A stretch of 19,312 nucleotides of DNA from an uncultured Erysipelotrichaceae bacterium (GCA_902783915.1 CACZSX010000069.1:1-19312); one strand, 5' to 3'. Numbered from the stretch's first letter, positions 1 to 7,567 are shown. The notes: generated from the sequence alone by a model not told the origin. A program made the numbers and translations.

Positions 1-579
1 GATTATAAACTTAGTAGATATGCTTGTTATTTAATTGTACAAAATTCAAATCCAAAGTATGATAATGTTGCTCTTGGTCAAACATATTTTGCAATACAAA
101 CTAGAAAGCAAGAACTAAATGAAAAAGAATATAATTTACTTTCAGAAAATGAGAAAAGATTATATAGAAGAAAACAAACTAGGGATGGTAATAAAATCTT
201 ATATAAAATTGCTAAAGAAAAAGGTGTAAATAATTTTGATAGATTTACTAATGCTGGATATAAGGGATTATATAATGGAGAGACAGCAGATGATATAGCA
301 AAAAGAAAAGGTTTAAGATATAGAGAAGATATATTAGATAATATGGGCAGTGCAGAACTAGGAGCTAATGTATTTAGGATTACTCAAACAGAAGCATTAT
401 TGGAAAAGCAAAAAGTTAAAAATGAAGATATTGCAACAAATACTCATTATAAAGTTGGTAAAGCAATAAGAAACACAATAGAATTATTAGGAGGAACTAT
501 GCCTGAAGATTTACCAACACCAAATAAAAGTTTAAAAGAATTAGAAAAAGATAATGTTGACATGATAAAAGACTTTTAA
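1..579 (+). CDS. dinD: DinD-like DNA-damage-inducible protein, C-terminal part (5' end outside window)
   Basis: The frame is open from base 1, so this is the last 192 codons of a longer gene; internal ATGs such as the one at 343 are not the start. The translation follows the DinD family closely from memory: a segment around LSRYACYLIVQN, then ALGQTYFAIQTRKQEL, then NAGYKGLYNGE, then MGSAELGANVFRITQTEA, and finally LGGTMPEDLPTP near the end. E. coli DinD is about 274 residues, so roughly the first third is missing here. DinD belongs to the SOS regulon in E. coli and has been reported to inhibit RecA filament activity. Whether this copy is damage-inducible cannot be judged, since its promoter lies outside the window. 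A hairpin terminator covers the stop codon. Confidence 0.88.
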   Translation, partial: DYKLSRYACYLIVQNSNPKYDNVALGQTYFAIQTRKQELNEKEYNLLSENEKRLYRRKQTRDGNKILYKIAKEKGVNNFDRFTNAGYKGLYNGETADDIAKRKGLRYREDILDNMGSAELGANVFRITQTEALLEKQKVKNEDIATNTHYKVGKAIRNTIELLGGTMPEDLPTPNKSLKELEKDNVDMIKDF

Positions 580-588
580 GTCTTTTTT
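567..588 (+). terminator. Rho-independent terminator of the dinD-like gene
   Basis: AAAAGACTT (567-575) and AAGTCTTTT (578-586) form a perfect inverted repeat that runs into a T tract. The TAA stop (577-579) lies inside the hairpin. The T tract ends only about six bases before the extended -10 of the next gene. Confidence 0.7.
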
Positions 589-593
589 AAATA

Positions 594-602
594 TGATAAA
601 AT
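594..602 (+). promoter_or_regulatory. Extended -10 promoter of the ATP-grasp gene
   Basis: TGATAAAAT fits the extended -10 pattern TGnTATAAT with one mismatch. There is no recognisable -35; the terminator of the previous gene occupies that place. The end of the -10 is 16 nt from the start codon, predicting a leader of about 10 nt that begins at the ribosome binding site. No transcript data were available. Confidence 0.5.
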
Positions 603-618
603 GTATATAGGTGAAAAT

Positions 619-1653
619 ATGAGCAAGATTAAATACTTATTTGGTAGAATTAAAAATATGAATATTAAGAATATGTTTAAAACAATAAATGATATTCATA
701 AACGTAGTAAAAAATCAAGAATATATATATTCTTTGATATGATTAATTGTGCAATTAAATATCAATCTGGATATGTAGATTATTTACTATTTGAAATGTG
801 GAATTTAAATAAGGAAGAAAGAAAAACAGTATTAACAAGAGGTAAAAATAATATATTTGTTAAATATTATAATGATAAAAATTATAATCATATATTCTTA
901 AATAAAAATGAATTTAATAAAGTATTTAAAGATTATTTAAATAGAGATTATATAATACTTGATAATAATAAAGAAGAATTTAATAAATGGGTTAAAAATA
1001 AAAAAGTAATATTCTGTAAACCTACTAGTGGAACACATGGAGATTCTATGGAGAAGATAGTAGTAAAAGACTTTAAAAAAGATTTATATGACTATCTAGT
1101 TAATAAAAATTTAATACTTATAGAAGAAGTAGTAGAGCAATGTAAAGAAATGAATAAAATGTATCCATACGCTATTAATACAGTTAGATTAATAACAGTA
1201 CATAGATATGATGGAGAATCTAAAGTAGTAGCAGCATATCAAAGAATAGGCAATCATGGATATATAGTGGATAATTATAATGGTGGAGGTATGGTTGTAC
1301 CGATAAATGAAAAAACAGGAGTAATAGAGTATCCTGCAGTAGATAAAAAGAAAAATATATATTATGAACATCCAATGACACATACAAAAATAGTTGGATT
1401 TAAAATACCAAAATATAAAGAAGCAGTAAAAACTGCATTAAAAGCGTCAAAAGTAGTAAAAGAAGTAAGATATGTTGGATGGGATATAGCAATAACAGAT
1501 AAAGGACCAGTTATAATAGAAGGTAATGAATATCCAGGACATGATATATATCAATTACCACCACATAGAACAAATAACATGGGAGTATTACCTAAATTTG
1601 AAGAAACATTAGGTAAAATAGAAGACTTAGAAAAAGATATGAAAAATAAGTAA
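619..1653 (+). CDS. ATP-grasp enzyme, sugar-transfer-associated (ATPgrasp_ST-like) family
   Basis: A 344-residue protein. Start chosen at 619 because AGGTGA (609-614) sits at proper spacing; the in-frame ATG at 601 overlaps the -10 and is rejected. Residues 130-145 (VIFCKPTSGTHGDS) hold the likely ATP-binding lysine (K134) and a glycine-rich loop. LILIEE (165-170) resembles the adenine-contacting strand. NTVRLITV (187-194), and the pair WDIAITDKGPVIIEGNEYPG (288-307) carrying D289, E301 and N303 as likely Mg/ATP ligands, complete an ATP-grasp fold. This arrangement matches the family usually called sugar-transfer-associated ATP-grasp, often found near envelope polysaccharide genes. The exact substrate is unknown; carboxylate-amine ligation onto an envelope molecule is an inference. 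It is a single-gene unit with its own promoter and terminator. Confidence 0.78.
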   Translation: MSKIKYLFGRIKNMNIKNMFKTINDIHKRSKKSRIYIFFDMINCAIKYQSGYVDYLLFEMWNLNKEERKTVLTRGKNNIFVKYYNDKNYNHIFLNKNEFNKVFKDYLNRDYIILDNNKEEFNKWVKNKKVIFCKPTSGTHGDSMEKIVVKDFKKDLYDYLVNKNLILIEEVVEQCKEMNKMYPYAINTVRLITVHRYDGESKVVAAYQRIGNHGYIVDNYNGGGMVVPINEKTGVIEYPAVDKKKNIYYEHPMTHTKIVGFKIPKYKEAVKTALKASKVVKEVRYVGWDIAITDKGPVIIEGNEYPGHDIYQLPPHRTNNMGVLPKFEETLGKIEDLEKDMKNK

Positions 1654-1663
1654 TATCTTTTTT
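1631..1663 (+). terminator. Terminator of the ATP-grasp gene
   Basis: AAAAAGATAT (1631-1640) pairs with ATATCTTTTT (1653-1662) around a 12-base loop, ending in a T tract. The stop codon TAA (1651-1653) lies within it. The stem is AT-rich, so strength is uncertain. Confidence 0.55.
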
Positions 1664-1681
1664 GTATACTCTAAATAACTA

Positions 1682-1711
1682 TTGCAAAATAATTATATGC
1701 AGGGGTATAAT
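1682..1711 (+). promoter_or_regulatory. SigmaA-type promoter of the membrane protein gene
   Basis: TTGCAA (1682-1687), an 18-bp spacer and TATAAT (1706-1711). This is the clearest two-part promoter in the first half of the window. A strong ribosome binding site AGGAAGGA (1724-1731) precedes the start at 1739. The stretch 1706-1720 recurs exactly at 7629-7643, upstream of the EIIB-like gene. Confidence 0.6.
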
Positions 1712-1738
1712 AAAATGTAGGATAGGAAGGAAGATAAA

Positions 1739-2608
1739 ATGGATAATAATAATGAATTAAATAACAACATAGAACAAATAAATAATTATAAAGAACCAAA
1801 GGGAAATAATGTAGCAAAAGTATTATTAGCAATAGTAATTATATTATTATTATTAGTAACAGGATTAGTAGTTTATAAGAGACTTGTATTAGATAAGAAA
1901 GTGGATAATAAAGGTGCAAATAACAAAGTAGAAGAAAATAAGAATATATCTATATCAAAAGAATTAGAGGATAAAATAAAAGAAGATATTGAAGAGTTCC
2001 CATACGTCAGCATAGTTAGATATAATATTAGTTATGATGAATTGTACAAAACTAAAATAGCATATCTTGTTGTAGGTGGCTTAGAAATTAACACGGTCCC
2101 AGCTTCACCTAATGCTACTGTAAAAGGTGATGTAGTAAGGAGCGCAGCAAAAGAATTATATAATTATGAATTAACTTATGATAAGGATACTGATATACCA
2201 TTCAATAAATTAACATTTAATGGTGAAGCAAATATTTATGCTAAATATAACAAAGAAAAAGATGAGTATAGTGTTGAAAAACAAGGTGTTACAGGAACAG
2301 TATTAAATGTAAATACAATACTAAATACAAAATATAATAATGGAGTTTATACTGTTACGTTTGTAGATGGAATTTATAATTATGTGAGATCTGCCAAGAA
2401 TGATTGTAGTGTTGTTAACAAATCTGGTGATAATATAAGTATGAAATGTTTTTCAACAGATACTGAGCCAGTTGTTGATATCAGAACTCTAAATGAAATG
2501 GCAAATGAATATGTACGTAATCACAAAGATGAATTACCTCAATATGAGATAACATTTAAAATAGATGGTAATAATTATTCATTTGATAATATTAAAAAGA
2601 TAAATTAG
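1739..2608 (+). CDS. Single-pass membrane protein with extracytoplasmic domain, function unknown
   Basis: 289 residues. A polar, Asn-rich N-terminus of about 25 residues precedes one hydrophobic segment (about 26-46), then a basic/Asn-rich linker and a domain of about 220 residues. The membrane segment lacks a lipobox or signal-peptidase site, so it is probably an uncleaved anchor with the C-terminal part outside the cell. Two cysteines (C223 and C237) sit 14 residues apart and could form a disulfide there. I recognise no family. The strong ribosome binding site and good promoter suggest it is well expressed. It is a single-gene unit between an ATP-grasp gene and trpS, and neither neighbour suggests a role. 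Confidence 0.7.
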   Translation: MDNNNELNNNIEQINNYKEPKGNNVAKVLLAIVIILLLLVTGLVVYKRLVLDKKVDNKGANNKVEENKNISISKELEDKIKEDIEEFPYVSIVRYNISYDELYKTKIAYLVVGGLEINTVPASPNATVKGDVVRSAAKELYNYELTYDKDTDIPFNKLTFNGEANIYAKYNKEKDEYSVEKQGVTGTVLNVNTILNTKYNNGVYTVTFVDGIYNYVRSAKNDCSVVNKSGDNISMKCFSTDTEPVVDIRTLNEMANEYVRNHKDELPQYEITFKIDGNNYSFDNIKKIN

Positions 2609-2631
2609 AATGCAAATGCATTCTTTTTTTT
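2607..2631 (+). terminator. Terminator after the membrane protein gene
   Basis: AGAATGCA (2607-2614) and TGCATTCT (2617-2624) form a perfect stem followed by a run of eight T. The stop codon TAG (2606-2608) overlaps the left arm. Confidence 0.75.
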
Positions 2632-2640
2632 ATAAAATTA

Positions 2641-2649
2641 TGTTAAAAT
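2641..2649 (+). promoter_or_regulatory. Extended -10 promoter of trpS
   Basis: TGTTAAAAT matches TGnTATAAT with one mismatch and ends 16 nt before the trpS start, exactly as for the ATP-grasp gene. The leader would be about 10 nt, leaving no room for a T-box riboswitch. Confidence 0.5.
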
Positions 2650-2665
2650 GTATTTAGGTGATATT

Positions 2666-3646
2666 ATGAGTAAAATATTAACAGGTTTACAACCAACTGG
2701 TGCTATTACATTGGGTAATTATATAGGTGCAATTAAGCAAATGAAGGAATTACAAGATAATTATGAATCTTATATATTTGTTGCTAATATGCATGCTATA
2801 ACTATCCCTCAAGATAGTGAGGAATTAAGAAGTAATACTAGGAATTTAATAGCATTATACCTTGCGTGTGGTATTGATCCAAATAAGAATACTATATTCT
2901 TACAATCTGAAAATCCATACCATGCTAATTTATCATGGGTTTTAGAATGTAATTCTTATTTTGGTGAATTATCAAGAATGACTCAATTTAAAGACAAGAG
3001 TAGTAAGAATGCTAATTTTACAGTTGGTTTATTTACATATCCAGTATTAATGGCATCTGATATATTACTTTATGATATAGATTATGTACCAGTAGGTGTT
3101 GATCAGAAACAACATGTTGAATTAACGCGTGATCTTGCAGAAAGATTTAATAACAAATATGGTGATACTTTTAAAGTGCCTGAACCATTAATAACAAAAA
3201 GTGGTACTAAGATATTAGATTTAGTAAATCCAAGTATAAAAATGAGTAAATCATCTGAAAATAAAAAGGGAGTAATATTCTTGTTAGACGATTTAGAAGT
3301 TGCTAGGAAAAAGATAATGAGTGCAACTACTGATAGTGAGTGTGTTATTAAATATGATATGGAGAATAAACCAGGTATATCTAATTTAATAAATATATAT
3401 GTATCTCTTACTGGTAAGACTATAGAAGAAACTGAAAATGAATTTACTGGTAAGAATTATGGTGAGTTTAAAAGATGTGTTGCTGATGTAGTAGTTGATT
3501 TCTTAAGTGATATTCAAGAAAAATATAGAAGTTATTTAAATAGTACTATTATAGAAGAAATATTAGATAATGGTAAGAATATAACTATTAATGAAGCTAA
3601 GATAAAATATGATTTAGTAAAGATGAGAATAGGACTAACTAGATAG
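2666..3646 (+). CDS. trpS: Tryptophanyl-tRNA synthetase
   Basis: 326 residues, the usual length for bacterial TrpRS, a cytoplasmic class I enzyme that charges tRNA-Trp. The start at 2666 (MSKILTGLQPTG) is set by TAGGTGAT (2655-2662); the ATG at 2648 overlaps the promoter. The HIGH-like signature is TLGNYIG (residues 15-21), and the KMSKS loop is intact at residues 192-196. NMHAIT (41-46) and VPVGVDQKQHVELTRD (141-156) are typical TrpRS segments. It is a one-gene unit with its own promoter and terminator. Many Firmicutes control trpS by a T-box, but the gap upstream is too short to hold one. Confidence 0.96.
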   Translation: MSKILTGLQPTGAITLGNYIGAIKQMKELQDNYESYIFVANMHAITIPQDSEELRSNTRNLIALYLACGIDPNKNTIFLQSENPYHANLSWVLECNSYFGELSRMTQFKDKSSKNANFTVGLFTYPVLMASDILLYDIDYVPVGVDQKQHVELTRDLAERFNNKYGDTFKVPEPLITKSGTKILDLVNPSIKMSKSSENKKGVIFLLDDLEVARKKIMSATTDSECVIKYDMENKPGISNLINIYVSLTGKTIEETENEFTGKNYGEFKRCVADVVVDFLSDIQEKYRSYLNSTIIEEILDNGKNITINEAKIKYDLVKMRIGLTR

Positions 3647-3655
3647 TCCTTTTTT
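3631..3655 (+). terminator. Terminator of trpS
   Basis: AGGACTA (3631-3637) pairs with TAGTCCT (3644-3650) around a six-base loop, followed by T5. The right arm begins with the TAG stop codon itself (3644-3646). Confidence 0.75.
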
Positions 3656-3673
3656 ATAAATATAAAGAAAATG

Positions 3674-3682
3674 TGTTATAAT
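3674..3682 (+). promoter_or_regulatory. Extended -10 promoter of murT-gatD
   Basis: TGTTATAAT is a perfect TGnTATAAT extended -10. It lies 21 nt before the murT start, and GAGGTG (3691-3696) is the ribosome binding site. Confidence 0.6.
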
Positions 3683-3703
3683 AAATATATGAGGTGCAGT
3701 ATT

Positions 3704-5026
3704 ATGAAGTTACAATTAATAATATGTAAATTTGCGGGTTTTATATTAAAAATACTTGGAAGAGGTTCTAATTATCCAGGTGTACTTGCATTAAAATTAA
3801 ATAAGAATATTACTAAGCATTTTAAAATGCCTAAAATAGTAGTAGCTGTTACAGGAAGTGCAGGTAAAGGTAGTACTTCTACAATAATAGCAGAAACTTT
3901 AAGAAAGTCTGGTAAAAAGGTTGTACACAATAAGTTTGGTAGTAATATGTTACCAGGTATACTTACATTATTAATTACAAATTGTAAATTAAATGGACAA
4001 ATTAAAGGGGATGCTTTAGTAGTAGAAGTAGATGAAAGATATACTAAAGAAGTATTTGATATGGTTAAACCAAAATATGTTGTAATAACTAATATATGTA
4101 GGGATCAACCGCCAAGACATGGACATTTTGATTTAGTATACGATAAAATAAAAGAAGCATTAAATGATAATATGAATTTAATATTGAATGGTGATGATCC
4201 ATATTTATATAAATATAGTGTTGATACTAAATGTGATATAACATATTATGGTATTAATAAAAATAAATATTCATATAAAAATAATAAGTTTAATAATATA
4301 AATATTAGTTATTGCCCAGTATGTAATTCTAAGATTAATTATAATTACTATCATATTGAATCATTAGGAGATTTCTATTGCAGTAAATGTAAATATAAAA
4401 GACCAGAAATTAATTATTTAGCAACTAAAATAGATTTAGATAATAAATATATGATAGTTAATAATAATAAAGTAACTATTGCATTTAATGTACTTTATTA
4501 TGCATATAACATATTGGCAGCTTATTCAGTATGTTCCCTAATAGGTATCGGTGAAGATAAAGTAACTAGTTATATATCTTCTATGGCTAATAATACTAAG
4601 TTAAATGAATTATATAAATATAAAGATAGAAATGTATATGTAATGAATAATAAGAATGAAAATAGTACTACATTTAATGAATCTGTACTATATGTATCTA
4701 ATCATAAAGTGAAGAAAACTATTGTAATTGGTTGGAAAGAAATAAGTAGAAGATATGAGTTTAATGATATGTCATGGTTATATGATATTGAATTTGAATT
4801 GTTAAATGATAAAAATACAGACAAAATAATATGTATAGGAAGAGATAAATATAATATAGCTTTAAGAATGAAATATGCTGGTTTTAAACTTAGTCAAATT
4901 AAAATATATGATAGTTTAGAAGAGGCTAAAGATATGATTAAAAATAAATCAAAAGGAGATATATTTGCAATATTAAATTTTGATTATGTCATTCCATTTA
5001 ATGATATTATGAAGGAGGATATATGA
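3704..5026 (+). CDS. murT: MurT-like Mur ligase, putative lipid II isoglutaminyl synthase subunit
   Basis: 440 residues, like S. aureus MurT (about 437). Start at 3704 follows GAGGTG; the upstream in-frame ATGs overlap the promoter. The Mur ligase P-loop is VTGSAGKGSTS (49-59). An inserted zinc ribbon, typical of MurT, has four cysteines (C204, C207, C226, C229). The C-terminal domain includes NDMSWLYDIEFE, where D355 probably corresponds to the MurT aspartate that completes the glutaminase triad with GatD. MurT activates the alpha-carboxyl of D-Glu in lipid II and GatD supplies ammonia, giving D-isoglutamine. Oddly, the central motif reads TNICRDQPPRHGHFD, where I expect RDQ-x-DR-x-GE. Its stop overlaps the gatD-like start (ATGA), indicating coupled translation with a partner that looks inactive as a glutaminase. 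Confidence 0.88.
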   Translation: MKLQLIICKFAGFILKILGRGSNYPGVLALKLNKNITKHFKMPKIVVAVTGSAGKGSTSTIIAETLRKSGKKVVHNKFGSNMLPGILTLLITNCKLNGQIKGDALVVEVDERYTKEVFDMVKPKYVVITNICRDQPPRHGHFDLVYDKIKEALNDNMNLILNGDDPYLYKYSVDTKCDITYYGINKNKYSYKNNKFNNINISYCPVCNSKINYNYYHIESLGDFYCSKCKYKRPEINYLATKIDLDNKYMIVNNNKVTIAFNVLYYAYNILAAYSVCSLIGIGEDKVTSYISSMANNTKLNELYKYKDRNVYVMNNKNENSTTFNESVLYVSNHKVKKTIVIGWKEISRRYEFNDMSWLYDIEFELLNDKNTDKIICIGRDKYNIALRMKYAGFKLSQIKIYDSLEEAKDMIKNKSKGDIFAILNFDYVIPFNDIMKEDI

Positions 5027-5694
5027 TAATTAATATTTGTTATTTATATTATGATTTATTAAATTTATATGGCGAAATAGGTAATATTAAAGCAATTACT
5101 AAAGCATTTGAAACTCAAAAGATAAAAGTTAATGTAGATAAGTTATCTATTGGTGATAATATAGATTTTAATAAATATGATCTAATATATATTGGTTGTG
5201 GTACAGAAAATAATTTATTAATTGTGCTTAATGATTTATTAAAATATAAAAAAGAAATAAAGGAATATATTGAATCAAACAAATTTATTATAGCAACAGG
5301 TAATTCTATTGATTTATTTGGTAAAGGAATAAATAGTACTAAAGCATTAAATATATTTAATTATAGTACTAAGTTTATTGATAAAAGAATAGTAGGAGAT
5401 TATATAATAGATACTGATTTAGTAGATAGTAAAATAATAGGATTTCAAAATAGTGGAAGTGTAATAGAAAATAATGATATACCATTTATTAATAAAGAGA
5501 TTGGTGTTAATTATAAGAATTTCTATGGCACTTATTTACTTGGGCCAGTATTAATTAGAAATCCAAAATTAAATAAGTATATAGCTACTAAGATAATAAA
5601 TAGTAAAAACCCAAAATTTAAGTTTAAAAAGTTTAATTTAGATTTGGATGAAGAGGCATATAGGAGTTATTTTGAAATTTATATAGAAAAATAA
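5023..5694 (+). CDS. gatD: GatD-like glutamine amidotransferase subunit with apparently lost catalytic residues
   Basis: 223 residues in the class I amidotransferase (GATase_3) fold, overlapping murT by four bases (ATGA) behind AGGAGG. Family landmarks are recognisable: ICYLYYDLLNLYGEIGN at the N-terminus, DLIYIGCGTENN (53-64), FIIATGNSIDLFGKG (88-102), GFQNSGS (140-146) and FYGTYLLGPVLIRNP (167-181). In active GatD the third block contains the nucleophile within a CGG-type motif (S. aureus C94) and the last reads GTYLHGP with catalytic His189. Here these positions read GNS (93-95) and Leu (L173), so both appear lost. The GFENH block is changed too. The fold and the operon link with murT are kept, so it is unlikely to be a random pseudogene. 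It may be a structural or regulatory partner, or MurT may use free ammonia. Confidence 0.82.
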   Translation: MIINICYLYYDLLNLYGEIGNIKAITKAFETQKIKVNVDKLSIGDNIDFNKYDLIYIGCGTENNLLIVLNDLLKYKKEIKEYIESNKFIIATGNSIDLFGKGINSTKALNIFNYSTKFIDKRIVGDYIIDTDLVDSKIIGFQNSGSVIENNDIPFINKEIGVNYKNFYGTYLLGPVLIRNPKLNKYIATKIINSKNPKFKFKKFNLDLDEEAYRSYFEIYIEK

Positions 5695-5717
5695 AAACAG
5701 GTTATACCTGTTTTTTT
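5693..5717. terminator. Bidirectional terminator between gatD and the SEDS gene
   Basis: AAAAACAGGT (5693-5702) and ACCTGTTTTT (5706-5715) form a perfect 10-bp stem with a TAT loop. A and T tracts on either side serve both strands. The stop codons of both convergent genes lie in the structure. Confidence 0.85.
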
Positions 5718-6784
5718 GTTATATTTAATATTAATCCAATTGATATCATATATGATAATAAACTAGATCCACCATACGAAATAAATGGTAATGTAATACC
5801 AGTAATTGGAAGTAATCCAATATTCATACCTATATTTTGTATTTGCTGATAAATAAGCATACTAATTATTCCTGTTATTATATATTTATTTCTATTATTT
5901 TTAGTTTTTATAGCGATTTTTATTAAATATAAATCAAATCTAAGTATTAATAATAGTAATAATAAAATACCTATAAATCCATAATTGGTGGCATATACTG
6001 AAAAAATAAAATCTGTTTGTGGCTCTGGAAAATATATTGGTGTATTATTAAAACCAAATCCAAATATATGAGCACTACCAATACTTGTAAGTGCATTAGT
6101 AAGTTGCATACCACTACCATTTTTCCAATCTAATAATCTATCAATTCTATAAAAGAAATCAGTACCAAATATTTTTATAAATATATTAGAATTATAAAAA
6201 TATAATGATAAAAATATTGAAACAAATAGTAAAGTAAATAAAAATATAATAGTGAAATATTTATTATCAACTTCAGATATATAAAGCATTACAAATGATA
6301 TTATAAAATATATTATAACCATACCTGTATCAGGTTCTAGGAAAGTTAAAATAGATGGTACTAAAGTAATAAGTAGTATTTTAATTATTAATTTAAAATT
6401 TTTTTTATTTTTATTTATAACTATTGCATTAGTAATTATTAGTATTATTTTCATAAATTCACTTGGTTGTATACTCATTCCAAATATATTAAACCAACAT
6501 CTTGAATTATTTATTGGCTTTGCAAATAATAGTAATAATAATAATAAAATATTTCCAATTATATATAAATATTTATAGTATTTATATATATATTTCATAT
6601 TTAATTTTGTTATTAAGTGTATAATTGAAAAACCAATAATATTCCATATAATTTGTTTAATTACTAAGTTTGAATTATTTAATAAATTACTAGCACTATA
6701 AATACTTATAATACTTATAAACATAAATATATATATATAGTAAAGAATAGATTTATTTATTTTATCTTTATACATTCTTTTCAT
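5702..6784 (-). CDS. SEDS-family peptidoglycan polymerase (FtsW/RodA/SpoVE-like)
   Basis: 360 residues from the ATG at 6784, with about ten hydrophobic segments. SEDS proteins polymerise lipid II glycan chains together with a class B PBP. Family motifs: IYSASN in the first membrane segment, QPSEFMKI, EPDTGM, TDFIFSVYATNYGFIG and the C-terminal PITGITLPFISYGGSS. The fit to RodA, FtsW or SpoVE cannot be settled from these motifs. The start is uncertain. An in-frame ATG at 6820 would add MHINCFFDKNIN, but neither ATG has a clear ribosome binding site; 6784 (MKRMYKDK) gives a more usual N-terminus and lies just after TGATAAAAA, so the mRNA could be nearly leaderless. It faces murT-gatD, and the two units share a terminator. 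Confidence 0.88.
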   Translation of the reverse strand: MKRMYKDKINKSILYYIYIFMFISIISIYSASNLLNNSNLVIKQIIWNIIGFSIIHLITKLNMKYIYKYYKYLYIIGNILLLLLLLFAKPINNSRCWFNIFGMSIQPSEFMKIILIITNAIVINKNKKNFKLIIKILLITLVPSILTFLEPDTGMVIIYFIISFVMLYISEVDNKYFTIIFLFTLLFVSIFLSLYFYNSNIFIKIFGTDFFYRIDRLLDWKNGSGMQLTNALTSIGSAHIFGFGFNNTPIYFPEPQTDFIFSVYATNYGFIGILLLLLLILRFDLYLIKIAIKTKNNRNKYIITGIISMLIYQQIQNIGMNIGLLPITGITLPFISYGGSSLLSYMISIGLILNITKKQV

Positions 6785-6840
6785 ATTAATATTTTTATCA
6801 AAAAAGCAATTTATATGCATAAATTTTATTAGGAGGATGT

Positions 6841-7137
6841 ATGAAACCCAAAGTATTTATTAATTCAATACATAAAAATATAAAAAATAATATGGATTCA
6901 TATCATTTTATAAAAGAAGATATTGAAATGATTGATGATAGTATTGATGTAAAAAGAAAAATAAAAGATATATTTGATTCAACCTCATTTGTATATAAGA
7001 GTAGAGTAGATATATTATTAAAAAATGGTAATCATATTATTGAAGATATTATTGCTATTAAAGATAATAATTTAATTACATTAAATGGTAATAAGATAGA
7101 TATAGATAATATTATTGATATAAAAAAGGCCTTATAG
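6841..7137 (+). CDS. Small conserved-looking protein of unknown function
   Basis: 98 residues, soluble, no signal peptide or membrane segment. An excellent AGGAGG (6831-6836) four bases before the ATG supports a real gene. The first half is charged and probably helical. The second half (about 56-98, VDILLKNGNHIIEDIIAIKDNN onward in pattern) alternates hydrophobic residues with turns, as in small beta-barrels such as Sm-like or YolD-like domains; this is a pattern resemblance only. It is divergent from the SEDS gene, with only 20 bases between the longest possible starts. A GC-rich hairpin covers its stop. Confidence 0.65.
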   Translation: MKPKVFINSIHKNIKNNMDSYHFIKEDIEMIDDSIDVKRKIKDIFDSTSFVYKSRVDILLKNGNHIIEDIIAIKDNNLITLNGNKIDIDNIIDIKKAL

Positions 7138-7141
7138 GCCT
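7122..7141 (-). terminator. Terminator of the CotY/CotZ-like gene, shared with the convergent small gene
   Basis: AGGCC (7127-7131) and GGCCT (7137-7141) form a GC-rich stem with a TTATA loop. The A run at 7122-7127 reads as a T tract on the minus strand, so it suits the minus-strand gene best. Both convergent stop codons (7135-7137 and 7140-7142) touch it. Confidence 0.7.
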
Positions 7142-7550
7142 ATACAGATTCTACAAAAGTATCTCCTAAACATTTAAGAGCACATATACAATCAATATCT
7201 ACTGTAAAGAATGAATCGGTTGCAGTATATGTAACTGGATCTCCAGCATTTGCTATTAATACTCTAAATGTTGCAGTATCTTCATCTAATTTTTCTATTC
7301 TAAATACTGGTGAAGAAGTTGTATCGAAAGGATTTCTTGTAGTTGGCATTTCAAGTCTATTGCTGCAGCATCCACATAAATATATAGTTATTGGTCTTGT
7401 ATTATAACCACATATTGAAGGTATATCTCCTAAACTCCTTTTATCACAAGTATCTAAACAATTGCCAGGAATATCAGACTCTTTTTGAAGAACTAATATA
7501 GTTTTTAAGATATCTCTAATTCCATCATTGCATGCTGTTGAATTATTCAT
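7140..7550 (-). CDS. CotY/CotZ-like cysteine-rich spore coat protein
   Basis: 136 residues from the ATG at 7550, which has AGAGGTG upstream; an ATG at 7568 overlaps the -10. Ten cysteines (7, 31, 35, 48, 59, 61, 62, 121, 123, 127). The layout matches the Bacillus CotY/CotZ/ExsY family from memory: an N-terminal CNDGIRDILKTILVLQ, a central Cys-rich part, FRIEKLDEDTATFRVL (83-98) and the C-terminal FTVDIDCICALKCLGDTFV. These proteins build the outer coat or crust of spores as disulfide-linked self-assembling sheets. The gene stands alone between a small unknown gene and an EIIB-like gene. No SigmaK-type promoter was recognised; the nearest element is TATAAT at 7573-7568. It points to a spore-forming lineage or a remnant of one, or to re-use as another surface protein. 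Confidence 0.8.
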   Translation of the reverse strand: MNNSTACNDGIRDILKTILVLQKESDIPGNCLDTCDKRSLGDIPSICGYNTRPITIYLCGCCSNRLEMPTTRNPFDTTSSPVFRIEKLDEDTATFRVLIANAGDPVTYTATDSFFTVDIDCICALKCLGDTFVESV

Positions 7551-7567
7551 AATAACACCTCTTTTCA

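Noticed and set aside
601..618. Earlier in-frame start codons at 601, 2648, 3671, 8042, 14974 (GTG) and 15422, and on the minus strand at 7568 and 14834
   Set aside because: Most overlap promoter -10 or operator sequences, others a ribosome binding site or the preceding gene; the starts chosen have a properly spaced ribosome binding site.
1706..1720. 15-base repeat shared with 7629-7643, considered as a mobile-element end
   Set aside because: Both copies lie in promoters, there are no paired ends or transposase, and the sequence is a -10-like AT-rich motif.
2609..2665. Possible T-box riboswitch ahead of trpS
   Set aside because: The gap is under 60 bases, holds the previous terminator and the promoter, and lacks T-box structure.
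5024..5026. Possible TGA-as-Trp code, suggested by extreme AT content
   Set aside because: TGA is used as the stop of murT and Trp is encoded by TGG throughout.
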